DNA of 64,000 nucleotides from Siphonodentalium dalli. Taxonomy: Eukaryota; Mollusca; Scaphopoda; Gadilida; Siphonodentaliidae. Shown here piece after piece: positions 10,215 to 22,700 of the stretch. Made by a program: the position numbers and the translations under genes. Position 1 is the stretch's first letter, and each line of letters opens with the position of its first letter. The notes under the pieces were generated by a model, which was not told the origin of the DNA, made no database searches, and worked only from the letters and a program-made list of their open reading frames with translations. The DNA lies in the NCBI GenBank assembly GCA_032622095.1, contig CP136069.1, forward strand, positions 182,083,122 to 182,147,121. The letters run 5' to 3'.

Positions 10215-10855
10215 ATACATGTTCTGCTCGTTTGAATATTTGCCCTATTTACGAGCTCATAGCGATATGGCCATGTTATTGTCGGGTGCCGACCAGCATT
10301 GGGGTTCGCTGTGTCAGACAATAGATAGAAAAGGATTTCATTTATACACAATAAATTATTCGTATAATAGTGATACAATTATATCATATATCTTCCGAGT
10401 ACACAATCCCCCCCCCCCCCCCCGAGTCGGCGTCGGGCCGGAGTATGACATTTTTTTACACCACGACAAATGTGAGAATTGAATATGTTTCACTGCATAA
10501 AATAATTAATTCATATCACCAATATATTTTACAACCTGTTAAAAGTATTGTACAACATTTAATGTTTGTGAAGTGGATAGTGAAGCGTGAAATTCAAGAT
10601 TTAACTCGGGTACACTTTTTCTTGGAGTACACTTTTTAGTGTGTTTTCGAAGTAAAAATGCTATTAAAAAGTATGTTAGTAATTTTTTCGGTAAAATTGT
10701 TATCACATATTGAATAAATTGGCATAGTAGCATATAATTTAGCAAAAGAAATTTGTTTTTTCATAAAGTAGAAAAGATATGCAACATATATCTTCCGAGT
10801 ACACATTTTCTCCGAGTCGGAGCCGGGGCCGGAGTACACTTTTTAGTGACCATCC

Positions 10856-10862
10856 TAATTAT
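10856..10862. repeat. TAATTAT target duplication, right of PLE unit
   Basis: Matches 4536-4542. The inverted tips inside it are ATGGTCACTAAAAAGTGTAC on the left and the complement on the right. Confidence 0.65.
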
Positions 10863-11290
10863 CTCCTTATTATCTCCCCTATCCCACTCCCAGTGGCGGT
10901 TCGGGTTAGCACGCCCCTTCGGCTGCAAACTCCCATTTCGATCTCTAATATTAAATGAACGAGGTCTTAAATAACGATTATTAGCAACACTAGCGCCAAT
11001 TAAAGCCATTGGATCAATTATAGTGCGAACGAAATGAGTAAGCAACGCATACTCGTTAACGTTTTGTGTGAACAGTACGAACCTTCGAGGTACGAAAAAG
11101 TTAACTACTTCCCGCCGTTTTTTCCGATGCTTTCTTTTGATTTTCTTTTCTATTTTAATTTCGAGATGCTGTAACTACATCTACATTTCAGAATTCAACC
11201 CAATCAAAAGTAAGAGCTTCACGCATTTCAATTTCCACTCCCATTTTGAAGTCGCGATCTCATCGAAACAAATCCGCTTTGGACATAAAC
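10863..11290. other. No confirmed gene; open minus frame 11045-10854
   Basis: A minus-strand frame of ~64 codons outside the PLE reads FVRTIIDPMALIGA and later RANPNRHWEWDRGD. Its composition is protein-like but I do not recognise it and see no convincing splice sites. It could be a fragment of an older element into which the PLE inserted. The rest of this stretch holds nothing recognisable. Confidence 0.25.
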
Positions 11291-11300
11291 ACTAGACCAG

Positions 11301-11510
11301 GTCGGTCACACATCCAAAACTTGCAAAAGCGAAAACGGCTACGTAGATCAACACGAACGCTTTCGCAGATTGCTGCTTCCATTGATTTGCACAATTGGCA
11401 ACATCTGATTTGTGTAGAAGGATATGCACTACGTTCATGACTGAACTACGGTCTACGTAACTCGTTTTGACTATCATTGTCAGATTGAGCTAATTTTAAA
11501 TGTTACACGT
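11301..11510. mobile_element. Degenerate relative of the 3203-4303 element
   Basis: Starts CAGGTCGGTCACACATCC and contains CTACGTAGATC and later GGTCTACGTAACTCG, matching the inverted tips of the 3203-4303 element. The piece TTTGCACAATTGGCAACATC (11390-11409) recurs at 19137-19156. Boundaries are approximate. Confidence 0.5.
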
Positions 11511-11636
11511 CTCGACCGAGGTTAGAAGGAACTAAATAAGTAGAATTACGTCCCTTTTGTTTTTACACCCAATCTCGAATACGAGTTAAAAAAATTCTGG
11601 CACGCGATTAGCGAATAATATGTCAAATAAATTTAC

Positions 11637-12862
11637 TAATTCAAGAAATATAATTATAATGCCCATACTATGCCATACTCCAGTCTCCATAGCATGTAAA
11701 AAAAAGTGGGCGGCAATCTCATACGACTTCCCCGTCAAGAACATTTTGGGCTGAAGTTAGGTCAACATGACCGCTTTCGCAGATTGCTGCTTCCATGTTT
11801 TAGAAAAATTCAATTACTCACTGTTACACACAAGTAAATAGTACTAATACCGTAATTTTCGGTGTATAACGCGACTTAAACACAGGTAACTCAAAGATGG
11901 AGTAAAATCCCATATCATTTTTTTAAGAAATTGTCTCGGTGGCAGCGGAATGGTTAACTATCGCGGCCGTATCGCATCGCAGAAACTTTGTGATAGTCTG
12001 CTCTGGCTTGTTTCCCCACTTTGTTAGTTTTTTCACGTATTTTGAATTGTGCGACATGACAAGTATTTACTGTACACATGATTTATATAAATCAGCAATT
12101 TATTTAGAGTTATCCTTCCTCTTTCATAAATGCTCTGACTGGTAGAGGGGAGGTAATTCGCATGTTAACTTGTTAAGCTAATAGTTAGGTCGCCGCGTGT
12201 ACATTATACGATGCGGGCTCCCGATGTCGCTAATATACTACGGGTTTTCAGCCATTTATCGATCGACTGAGAGTACAAAACGTCCGAAAAAATTTATAAT
12301 TATATACCTGCCTGCAATTGGGAATTTGGTGGTTGAAAATTGGGAATAAAGGTGCCTTTTTCCCATTGGGAATGGAGCCGAATACTGGACCCTGAGGACA
12401 CCTAAAAAAAATCCCTGATATCCCTGTGTAAAGTCACCACAAAGTGACAGCTGGACCTCAAAAGTTAAAACTGGTGTGGATTCATGGATTGATGGGCATG
12501 TTTTTTGTGATTTTAATTTCCTGAGAGTGGATCTCAGGCCTGCTTTTTGCCTTGTTTGGGAACTATCAACAGACATGGTTGGTGTTTATCGGTATAAAAA
12601 AGAGGTTATCACCACAAATGGTAGGGGTAGAGCTACTGTTTCCAAAAACCAGGCATGCTAGGTTGGATGTACATGTACTGGCTACCTCCAGACAATGGGA
12701 TGTAGTCGTCCCAATACAAGTACCATATCATTTTTATAATAGAAGAATTATTTGTAATAATATGTCAAATAAATTTGACATATTATTACAAATAATATGG
12801 GCATAGTATGGGCATTATAAGTATGGCATAGTATGGGCATTATAATTATATTTCTTGAATTA
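11637..12862. repeat. Inverted-repeat pair ~1.2 kb apart
   Basis: TAATTCAAGAAATATAATTA with following bases (11637-11678) is the complement of 12822-12862. Next to the right arm is a near-perfect palindrome, 12744-12797, reading AATATGTCAAATAAATTTGA around its centre. The intervening DNA shows no gene. It may be a decayed transposon, but no target duplication was found. Confidence 0.45.
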
Positions 12863-13394
12863 GGTACTGGTGTAATGGCGGTATTATGGGTAAAATTCTC
12901 ATAAAACGTTAGTCACATCAATTTCATACCAAGTAATATAGCCAAAATTATGAAAATGCGTTATGTGAATAACTAATCACACACTTAAGCATAAACCAAG
13001 TTTGATCTTTTATTCAATCTTAATGTATATTTCCACTGTGTTGTTCAAGTTATACTTTCCCCACAACATGAGTTGGCATTTTATGTCACTTCGGTCTAGG
13101 TACAGTATTTCTGCTGCTGGATAAAAAATAAAAAAATAAAAATAAAAATCCGTACCTACCCGGTACCTACCCTAATTTTTCACACCATTAGCGGAAACAT
13201 ACTATCTTTTTTTTTGGCCTGAGTAAACCACTGGAGCGAACCATGTAGACACCAGTGAACCATCTTTGTGAACCACCAATGCCGACCTCCTAATGTATTA
13301 TGGTCCAGCCAAGTTGAGCCAACTAAAACGAAGGATGCCTTCTCAAGAGCTACATGTATATAATGGAGTCCGCTGGCGATTTTCTTCACACCCA

Positions 13395-13435
13395 GGTCCT
13401 GACGAAGGATAATAACAGTCCGAAACTAGTAGACC
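13395..13435 (+). ncRNA. Type I minimal hammerhead ribozyme
   Basis: GGTC (13395-13398) pairs with GACC (13432-13435) as helix I directly against the core. CTGACGA is 13399-13405; GGAT (13407-13410) pairs with GTCC (13418-13421) as helix II after one bulged A; GAAA follows at 13422-13425. A very short helix III (AC with GT, 13425-13430) leads to the predicted cleavage after A13431. All core bases are present. Minimal helix III is typical of hammerheads from Penelope-like and retrozyme-type elements. No RT was found beside it, so the host element is unidentified. Confidence 0.65.
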
Positions 13436-15420
13436 ATTTTGCAATGGATTATCCGTGATCTTCCCTGGAGTTTCACCACTCACCTCTCCTGTATGTACCG
13501 CCACCAATAATTTAGGGGAATTTTTATAATGTTCAGTCAATTTTATATCCAGCTTCACTAAATTCATGCAAACATAACCAGCATGCCTTCTCTACTTTCT
13601 CTGGCTATTATAAACATCAGCAGTCAGATGCACCGTTTTGATGCACGTAGTCTGTTTATATATAACCAAGGGTATATGCAAGAAATACACAATGAAAACA
13701 CACTCCACAGTTTGGATCGATAAGCCTTGTCCTGTGTATTTTGATGTTGCGTTTTTTGACAATCGGTCTTCCGTATCATTTCCGCAACACAATTACCATC
13801 TTACTTGCAGCACGACGTTACAGTGTGATTGCCACGGAAGCCTTTTCATTCAGAGTATGGTCAATATATTGCCGCCGGTTCAGTGTATTCTCATATTCTC
13901 GGATAGAAAACAAATAGGCCTATATATGCCGAAAGCAGAAACTAAGTCACGAGGGGCACCCCTGCATGGTTGAATCTGGGATATTTGGCACTCGGGACTT
14001 GGCTGGGTGGTTTTCGTTGGGCCCAGGGGTGGTCTCCACCTTGAAATTTCCAACTGCACCCCACCCCATTGAACAACACCAAACTCACAAGTTTCGTAAT
14101 TCAGTTCTCACACACCCCCCTCCGGTGCTTTGATTTTTCCCAAATGTTTCCTCATAGACTACTAGATGGTAGTCTATTCTAAATGGACCAGTTGTCTTGT
14201 GGCCACTGGCCATACAGGGGATGAAAAGGATGGTTCGGCCCAGTATGAGATTAAAACATCTTAACATCTAGTGGTATAACGCCAGACAAATTTACACCCC
14301 GATTTATTTGTTCTTAAATTAATTAGCAAGTAACTACTGGCAATGGCACAGAACACACGATGGTTAGGCCCGATGTCAGAACATTTTGAAAATCTGAACA
14401 TGAAAATTTGACAATCCTAACATCTAGACTGGCCTCAAGCTTTCCAATTCGGGGAAATTTTTAACACTCACCCTAGATTTGAAAATTGCCAACTGATGGC
14501 CATTTCAGTCCAGAATTTTGCAAATGAAAGGGGAAATATGCAAATGTTGGTCTAAAAACAACAAATTCGTCACTAAGAAATTGTTGGAAAATCAAACTAC
14601 GAGAATAATTTCAACCTAATTTTGGTGTGAATTTTCCAATTAATGTTGCAATTGGTTTGACTACAGTTTGGGGAGGGGGGTAAGACCCCTGCATAACCAC
14701 CCCTTTCGACATGTCCCTGCTTGGCACCCCATGGTAAGAGCTCAGTCTTGCATTCACATAAGATGAGAACTCATCGATACTAAATTATGTTGGGTGGCAC
14801 CCGGGAGGAGTCAGGGGCTACATCCCCACCCTTGTCGGGGAGTGATAGCCACCCCCGTCGGTGAGATCTGCAATGTTCAACCCAGTAGCTAAAGCCCACC
14901 ACCCCCTGTCGGGGAATCAAATAGCCCCTGCGTCTGGGATATCCTCTGTTTGAAATCATATAGATATTTTAAAAGGAGAAGACCACATATGGAACAGAAA
15001 TCAGGGGGAAATGAGCTCTCATAACCACAAAACTACACTAAACCCAAATTGGATGCAGTGGCATATAGTATATATATGGTATCGTTCTGTTGGCCTCTCT
15101 ATATCATATAAATACTTTTTCTAAAAACCCTTAAACCAACTCGACGTGCGATTTCCCTGCGCTCCTGTTGCGCAAATTCTAGTATAAAAAGTGCATCTAT
15201 TCCAGACATACTTCAAACAGTAAATATGACCAGACAAGACGTAGAAACCGCTGATCCCATTATCAATCTAACAACACCAGTCGAACATGATTACCTTTCA
15301 AAGCAATAACACCGGGCACCAGGTTACGGACAAACCACAGGCACACACACCATGGATAAATACACGGTCAAAAGAACGGCATTTTTTTGTACAGTTATAT
15401 CTGGCATATACCCATGATTA
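13436..15420. other. No gene seen
   Basis: No exon or complete element could be supported. 14640-14940 is rich in CACCCC and GTCGGGG blocks that recur imperfectly, suggesting a decayed repeat. Confidence 0.45.
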
Positions 15421-15422
15421 TA

Positions 15423-15531
15423 CAGTAATGCTCTAATTAATCGACCTCTTAACCACAGCAGAATTATGGGTAACTTTTCAGGATTTAGTTGGAAATATGG
15501 CTTGTTGCCATTCATCGGAAAGCTCTCGGCG
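15423..15531. mobile_element. TA-flanked foldback MITE, partial copy 2
   Basis: Starts TA then CAGTAATGCTCTAATTAATC and runs to the central GGAAAGCTCTC, where it stops against the next element. Only one arm is present, so it was truncated at the centre of the palindrome. Confidence 0.7.
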
Positions 15532-16536
15532 AATGAGGTCCCCAGAGGGTGAATGTAGTGATGCTACCCCACACTATGGGATATAATCACCAAATTCACC
15601 CTCTGGGGACCTCATTCTGCTAGGCCTCATCTTCTGGGAAGTATCTACAGGGCTGGCAGTCTAGAAAATCCAGGAGGGCTATTAATAGCCCTCCTAGATT
15701 TGCCTAGGAGGGCTATAGCCTTCCTCAACTTTTACAGTTTTGATATTTTATCGGAGTTAATACTCAGGCCTGGCAGTTAATTGCAGAAGGGATGAAAATA
15801 GCCCTCTTGGGTTGCCTTAGAAGGGCTAATACTAATAGCCCACCTAGAATTCCTCTCTTCTCTTGAATTCATGTTTAATCTGTGGCATTGAATACAGCCT
15901 GGTTCTTTGTTGCTGAGAACATACCAGAAGATGTCAGAGATTAGCAGAAAGTTTTTGTTATATGTCCTAACAGGTTACTAGTACAGTTTCACAAAGTGAA
16001 TTTCATGTTGGCGAGTTTTTACCAGCTTAGGGGGGGGGGGGCTGAAAATAGCCCTCCTGGAGTCAATTTTGCGAGGGCTGTAGGAGGGCTATCAAATAGC
16101 CCTCCTCAGATTTCCAGGCCTGAATTGATTATCTATAGTCTCAAATTAACATTGTTTTAACTACTTTTTCCCTTCTGTTCAGTTTCTAGATTCCCTAATT
16201 TGCAGAATATAAAATTGAGGTAACTAATGCAGGCCTCATAATTGGCTATGACAATCAGCATTGCCAAAGCCATTTGCTGAAGCAAACTTGCCCTACAGCC
16301 AGGGTTTCCATAGCGGATTGCCAAAGCCAAATAATTAGGGTCTGCTGCTAATGGGTGAATGTGGAACTTCAATCTGATCCAAGGTCTCCCATAGCAGTTG
16401 AGGCCTAATCAGAATGGGGTTCCCAGAGGGTGAATTTAGTGACACTAGCACACCATGCGCGATAGCGTCACTAAAGTCACCCTCTGGGGACCTCATTCTG
16501 CATATGTGAGACACACTATTTCAAGGCTTGTGTGGA
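15532..16536. mobile_element. GAATGAGG-hairpin family (C), copy 1, interrupted
   Basis: Hairpin modules GAGGTCCCCAGAGGGTGAA... lie at both ends (15540-15625, 16415-16500), and the right end carries the family tip ACACTATTTCAAGGCTTG. The middle is interrupted at 15648 by another element: the family's continuous phrase GAAGTATCTATAGTCTC is split around it. Confidence 0.7.
15648..16130. mobile_element. Insertion rich in AGCCCTCCT palindromes, hAT-like ends
   Basis: It begins CAGGGCTGGCAGTC and ends near GGAAATC.. inverse (TTTCCAGGCCTG at 16111-16122). Inside, AGGAGGGCTATTAATAGCCC and related palindromes recur at least five times. TATCTA occurs on both sides (15642-15647 and 16130-16135). Superfamily is uncertain; the CAGGG tip suggests hAT. 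Confidence 0.5.
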
Positions 16537-16682
16537 AATCTGGATATGAGCCTCTTTTTGACATACTGGGCAGACGTACAACACCAAAAATCTATGCTAA
16601 ACTAATATATCGAGACATACATGTACATATACATGTACACTGTATATTTATTTGAGTTTTTCTTCACTTCAGATAATTAAAA

Positions 16683-16748
16683 ATGGCAGAGCGACCAGAA
16701 GATTTGAATTTACCTACAGCTGTTATCACAAGAATTATCAAAGAAGCG
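16683..16748 (+). CDS. POLE3: POLE3 coding exon 1
   Basis: 22 codons from ATG to KEA, followed by donor GTGAGT. An acceptor (TTCACTTCAG, AG at 16671-16672) lies just upstream of the ATG, so a non-coding first exon probably exists further left; it was not identified. Confidence 0.93.
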
Positions 16749-19700
16749 GTGAGTAAATGATTTTATGAGCCTGATTATACAGTGCACTTAATCCTGCCTT
16801 TGGACCAATAACAATGGCTGCTGTTTCCTGTAACCTGAACGACTGCTTCCAAAATCCCTGGTTCAAGTTAATTTTATTATACCCCCACTTTCGAAGAAAA
16901 TGGGGGGTATACTGGATTGACTGCGTCCGTCCGTCCGTCCGTCACGCTTTCTCCCTGCGTGTGTCCGGCTTCCGTCCGTCCGTCTGTCCGACCTCATAAC
17001 TCGAACAACTATGAACCGATTTCAATAATTTTTTATATGCAATCTCCTTAGGACTGCCTCTCCGCATGATGCTAATTGCGGTTCGGTCCGACTTTATTTT
17101 TTAAAGTTACGCCTCATTTTCGACTTATTTTGACTGATTTCATAACTTTAACAAATATGAACCGATTTCAATAATTTTTGGTATACATGCTTCTCACAAT
17201 ACCCTCTCTACATGATGAGGCTAGGGATTGGCTCAGACTGTTTTTCGTAATATTACACTCAGGGTTGGCTGATTTAAATCAAGCGATTTAAATCAAAAAA
17301 TTTGATTTAAATCAATGATTTTTTTTTTTTAAATCATTGATTTAAATCAATTTTTTTTAAACGATTGCATAATGTCAAGAACTTGCAACATCTAACAAGG
17401 TTTTTTGTTAACTATAACATGATTATGATTAAACAATATACAATATTGGATAATAGATATGAAATTGTGCAGTAATTGTCAACCCTAAAGAAACAGGCAT
17501 ACTGCATGGTTCCGCTTATTTGTAACTACAATCAGATTCAGCACTCCTCATTACATTATTAAATTTCCTTTCCTTTTCTGATTGCCATACATGTAAATGC
17601 CAACCGAGTAATTCTACCATATACTCTTCCATCTAAACTACTCTAATTGTCTAATGTCCATACTTGATATATGTTGTGATTACATGTATGTCCTCAAATC
17701 ACCGAGGAGCAAAGGTGATTGAAAATATATTCAGTTCTCAGCAAAAATTTACTAAATTTAGTATTAAATCTTTAAGCACAGGTCAACCTATCCAGATATC
17801 ACAACATTGGAACTCGCATGGACCTAAGTGCATGCATGAATAAAGTACATGGTCGCTAAATCTGTACTGCCATGATATTTGTACTTGATAAATGTAGTTA
17901 AACAAAAAATAATAAATAATAATAGAATTTTGATTAGAGTTTAATAACATTTTTCATCCCTGGATCCGGGAACCGGGAAAATTCCCGGTTTATTTGTTGA
18001 CATCATATTATGATAATAACTTACTGCCGAATGTCAAAATATATACACAACATGGTTTTAATGCAACATCTCTTTAATTACTTTTAAAACTTACAGTTGA
18101 ACAACAAAGTCACATGCAAATCTTGCCGCATTCTTGCGCCATTTAAACAAAAATAAACACATGATTGATTTTCACAGTTCATAGTCAAATCGTACTGTAG
18201 TTTAGCGTACCGTACCGTTAATGTCATCAATTTAGCAGCATCAACTAAGACTCGGTCACCCTTAAGTGAAAGTTCGTTAAGAAACCGTCTGTTTTACGTA
18301 GAAGTTTTGCGATAGAACTTCTGTAAAAACAGAAGGTTGCTTAAAGAACTGTCACTGAATCGTGACCGAATCTTCGTTGAAAATTTGCCAGCACTCGAGA
18401 AGCTACGCTTGGACTCCACAGATGTCGGTTTGCCTGTTTTCACTTCATGTCGCAGAATCGCATTGATGTGTTTGACCTCAAACGGCGAGTGAGACAATGT
18501 TGTCACTTTCACTGTGTCTGTTTATATTAGTAACACTATCAATGCCGGCCATTCCAGGGTGCCCCAAAAACGTTATAATTACGTGCAGACTGCAGTTAAC
18601 ACTAATTATGACGGTAACGAATCTAACGATCAAACAATATACATGATTGTGCTTAAAACGTACATATACACACTATTAAATACACTATGTTCCGACTCAA
18701 ATCGCATCACAATGGACATTTTACATTTCCCGGTTCCTGGTTTTGAAAATCCGGATTTCGGGACTTGTCAATTGGAAATCGGGAACTGGGAATTCCCGGT
18801 CCCGAATTAAACTCTAATTTTGATTAGTCCAGCCTTGGAAAAATAAGCAACACCTTTTAGAACATTCATTTATCAAAGACATTGCACACAAAAAAATCGA
18901 TTTAAATCAAAATAAATCTGATTTAAATAAAAAAAATCATCAACCCTGATTACACTTCATTTTCGACTTATTTTGACTTAGAAAATTCTGTCCGACTTAA
19001 TAACTTTAACAAATATGAACCAATTTGAATATTTTGTTCTGTACAAGCTTCTTGTGACACCATATCGATATTATTAGTCCGAATTTTTATTACTGAATCG
19101 CCTCGCGTAACAAACACTGGCGAGAATCAAAATTGATTTGCACAATTGGCAACATCTGATTTGTGTAGAAAACGTTTTTTCATGGAAAATAGTAGCTGTA
19201 ATTCGGCTGAAACAATGATAGATGTCAGTTGAGGGAAGTCCTTATTGCAGTGGGGGGGGGGGGGGCGAAATGTTGCCAAAAGTGGAACTGCATTATGGGA
19301 ATCCATGTGTTACCCTGAAGCTGTGTGTTACCCTGAAGCTGCGGCCCTTGTATTCCTTACTTTGACACATTTGATTGTTAACTATTTAAGATCTGATTTT
19401 AAAGGTAATCAATCTGACCAGACGGTCCCCATACCATCAAGATACAACAACATCAACATTTCTTCAAAATACGCTTTAGTTATCAGAATCGATCTATTGC
19501 AACAACACTGTCAACTATGGTATCAAATTTCCCAAAACTTGTTATTTAACATTTCGTTCAACAAAATATGGCCGTATTATCACTAAGGTATCACGAAATT
19601 TGACCGTATTACCACTTGATTTTAGAGTTATCCAACTTCATCCGCAATTTTTCCCGAGACCCTCTGTATTACCATGTGTTTCTGGGCCACATATTATTAC

Positions 19701-22700
19701 ACATTTCGAGAAATAACAAACTTCAATAATTGATATCTGATCACTCTGAGCTTTGATGGGTGGGTTCCTCGACTCAAATCAAATATTTTTTACCCCCGAA
19801 GAAATAGTAATTTAGGAGCATCTGATCAGATTGAGTACCTTTAACCCTTAAGGGCCGAGATACGCATATTACGAATTTTCAAAACTCCCGCGGTAAACAT
19901 CGTAATTCTAATAGAATCAGCTATTTCCGGTATGGTATTCACCCCGGTAATGATGACGTATTACGCATACAAAAATGGCCGCGCCCATACACGTTTTTAT
20001 CGGTAATTTTTCAATGTTTTTTCTCATGATACACCTGGTTTAGTCCACCTGAGTTTCTGCGGATACTATATGCCATCTTTGCGGCAGAGAAAGAAAATAA
20101 TTCCGGTTGAAATACCAGATTATTCTGACTTAGATGACTGTTTATCGGACTCAGAAGAAAATGAATCTCCGACGATGATGAAAATAGCGACTACGATGGA
20201 CACGGTGACACACCTCAACAATCAACAACACCTGTCACACCTGCTGATACCTGGACTCAAAATCTTGTTCGTTGTCAATTCCAGGATTTGACAGGAAAAA
20301 TAACGGTCCTCAGCTTTCTTTGGATGAGAATTCAACAGAAATTGAGTTCTTGGAACTTTTTCTGACTGATGAAGTTTTAGACTTGATTGTTTACCAAACA
20401 AATTTGTTTTCATCACAAGTTGAGGAGGACACACCTATATCCAGGAAATGGACATTTATGGATAAACTCATCTGTAATTGGTACAGTTTCTCACAAATTG
20501 GGACAGTATTAGTATGTGAAAGACATTACATCTATAAATGTATATGAAAACATGTTATTTTGAGACATTCAATATAAATTTTATGTTATGAAATAATATT
20601 TGCAAATTTCATTGCTTTCAGTTACCTGTTCACAGGTAACTGTCAGCTGATTGACAGATGAAGCCCTGGGTCAAAGGTTGACACCCCCATCCAGATATAT
20701 TGGCCCACACAACATTTCAGGACAATATACAGGGACACAAAGTAACAATAATAATGATTTTATAACAAACAGGTAAAACTCAGAATCTGTGTATATTTTG
20801 TCTTATAACCATCGGTTGTTAGTCTTTTACCTGAGACTGAGATAATTGTTTTCATCCATCCAAAGTTGTGGAAATTGACCAACAAAGGTTATATTTGATC
20901 TTATATATCAAATATGCTGAAAATATTCAAACACAAGACAGAAATTCAATTCAGTACATAAATTTATTAGTTTTTCAATATTTTGCCCGTTGATTACAGG
21001 TAATTTGACAGGTGACAACAATGTTAGCTCAGGTGCGACATGTCACAATTTATAGAACTTTCATTTACCTTGAGATTGACATATGTTACTTCACTGTACC
21101 TTAATCCTTTGTTGTGTTGTGTGAGCTATACTAATACCACCCTAGAATAGTCATTATATTGCTATATCTCCAGGCCCTTAAGGGTTAAGCCCTGTCAAGT
21201 CCATCTGAGATGCCACAAGAAACATCTAAATTAAAAAATTCCCCCCCCCCCCCCGGGCTTCCTATATGCCATCAACTCGCCTGTTTGACTTTTTGGTTTC
21301 AGGATTTTTCTTAGCCCTTCCATGACTGGAGCTTCCTGAAATTTTGCGAAAACCCTGTGCCAATCCATTCTCTTGTATATACCAGTCTCACATAGGGAGT
21401 CTCTCATATATAAGAGAAAACATTGGCCGAACAGTATTTACCTTGAGCTTGTAAGCCAGTGCATTCTCTTATATATGCAAGGCTCCCTATGGGAGACTTG
21501 CATATACAACTGTATAAGAGAATGGACTGCAGGTTTCACGCTGTCAATGGCCAATTGTTTCCAAAAATGGCCAAAAAAAAATTTATTTGGCCAAACTTTT
21601 GGCTAAATTTACTTTTACCCCAAAATCGGAAATCTAATTCAAAAACCAAATTGATTTTGTAATGGGAGCGACATGAGAATTAAATTTTATTAAAGTTATT
21701 TTAATTTGGCCAAAAAAAAAAATCAGAATTGGCAGCACAAAATCATAAACCCCCAACATGAAAGGGTTAATAGCTCATACATCCCTGCCTATAGCTTTCC
21801 CCAGCTTATGTTGTTTTACCCCATACCTTTTCCCTGCATTCTTGTTAGAATATATAAAATTCCAACTGCTTTTCCCCAAAACATTTTCCCTAATTTGGGC
21901 ATGTTACAGGAAACACAGGTCATTTTCTTTTGGCCTAGTAACTTCTTTTGCAGGAACCCATCTAGATTTAATTTTCAAGTAAAAATGACAATTACAGTAT
22001 TGCCCTAAATAATCGACTCCTTCACCACAGCAGAATTATGGGTAACTTTTCAGGATTTAGTTGGAAATATGGCTTGTTGCCATATTTCCAACTAAATCCT
22101 GAAATGTTACCCATAATTCTGCTGTGGTTAAGGAGTCATTATTTAGGGCACTACTGTATTTGCCACAATGATAAGAGAAAGTCACTTTGCCTTATTACTG
22201 TAGCAAGTAGAAGTCATCTATCCTTTAAAATTTAACCAACATGTAATTGTATATGGGTACAGGTCTGCACATGTACATGTATGTACTGGACCAGAAGATT
22301 TGACCAGGTTTAAGTTGTAAACTTCCCATCACAAGTGCATTTGAGTCAGTTTGTAACGGCCACGTTAAAAAGATTCAAGATGTAAAATGTTAATTAGAAG
22401 TCAAACATTTGTTGAAATATGAAAGTTATGCATTAAACATGAGACACTATGGATCGACTATATGAATAACAAACAAGCATATTGGGTGAAAATTCCTATA
22501 CCAGCATTGTTCAATAGATTTAAGTGAGTACCTACAAGTAGCAATCATTCATATGTGAAGCTAAATTTGTATACATGTGAGGGCAGTCTTGGCAATAGTA
22601 TATGAATGCAAGATTTTTATACCCCCCCCCCAACAAAGTTATGGGGGGGGGGTATACTGGAATCAGCTTGTCTGTCCATCCCTCCGTCGTTCGTCTGTAG

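Larger units (their letters stand above)
7021..10855 (+). mobile_element. Penelope-like element, longer copy of the inverted pair
   Basis: The plus arm runs from the head-to-head junction at 7020/7021 to the right tip at 10855. It includes the N-terminal coding part, a 469-bp TTAA insertion, the RT part, a hammerhead-like core, and a 3' region with a tip-like sequence twice (10381-10455, with a 17-base C run at 10411, and 10773-10855). The 10456-10772 segment is absent from the minus arm. The unit 4543-10855 is bounded by TAATTAT on both sides. Confidence 0.85.
17260..18948. mobile_element. hAT-type element with 8-bp duplication, carrying a nested hAT
   Basis: Ends are CAGGGTTGGCTGATTTAAAT and ATCATCAACCCTG, with ATTACACT duplicated at 17252-17259 and 18949-18956. 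An 8-bp duplication and YAGGG tips are standard for hAT. The subterminal regions are rich in GATTTAAATCAA palindromes. No transposase of its own is visible. Confidence 0.85.
16878..19107 (+). mobile_element. TATACCCCC hairpin-capped repeat element, interrupted
   Basis: A hairpin TATACCCCCACTTTCG... (16878-16921) is followed by GTCCGTCCGTCCGTCC and then related blocks with CTTTAACAAATATGAACC. The blocks before 17252 and after 18957 belong together, since TTCGACTTATTTTGACT occurs on both sides of a hAT insertion. Similar caps are at 22618, 25061 and 27879. This layout resembles Helentron-derived non-autonomous elements. The right boundary is approximate. Confidence 0.55.

Noticed and set aside
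10761-11045. 94-codon minus-strand frame with HWEWDRGD
   Set aside because: It crosses the PLE right boundary, so it cannot be one gene; the outer part is unidentified.
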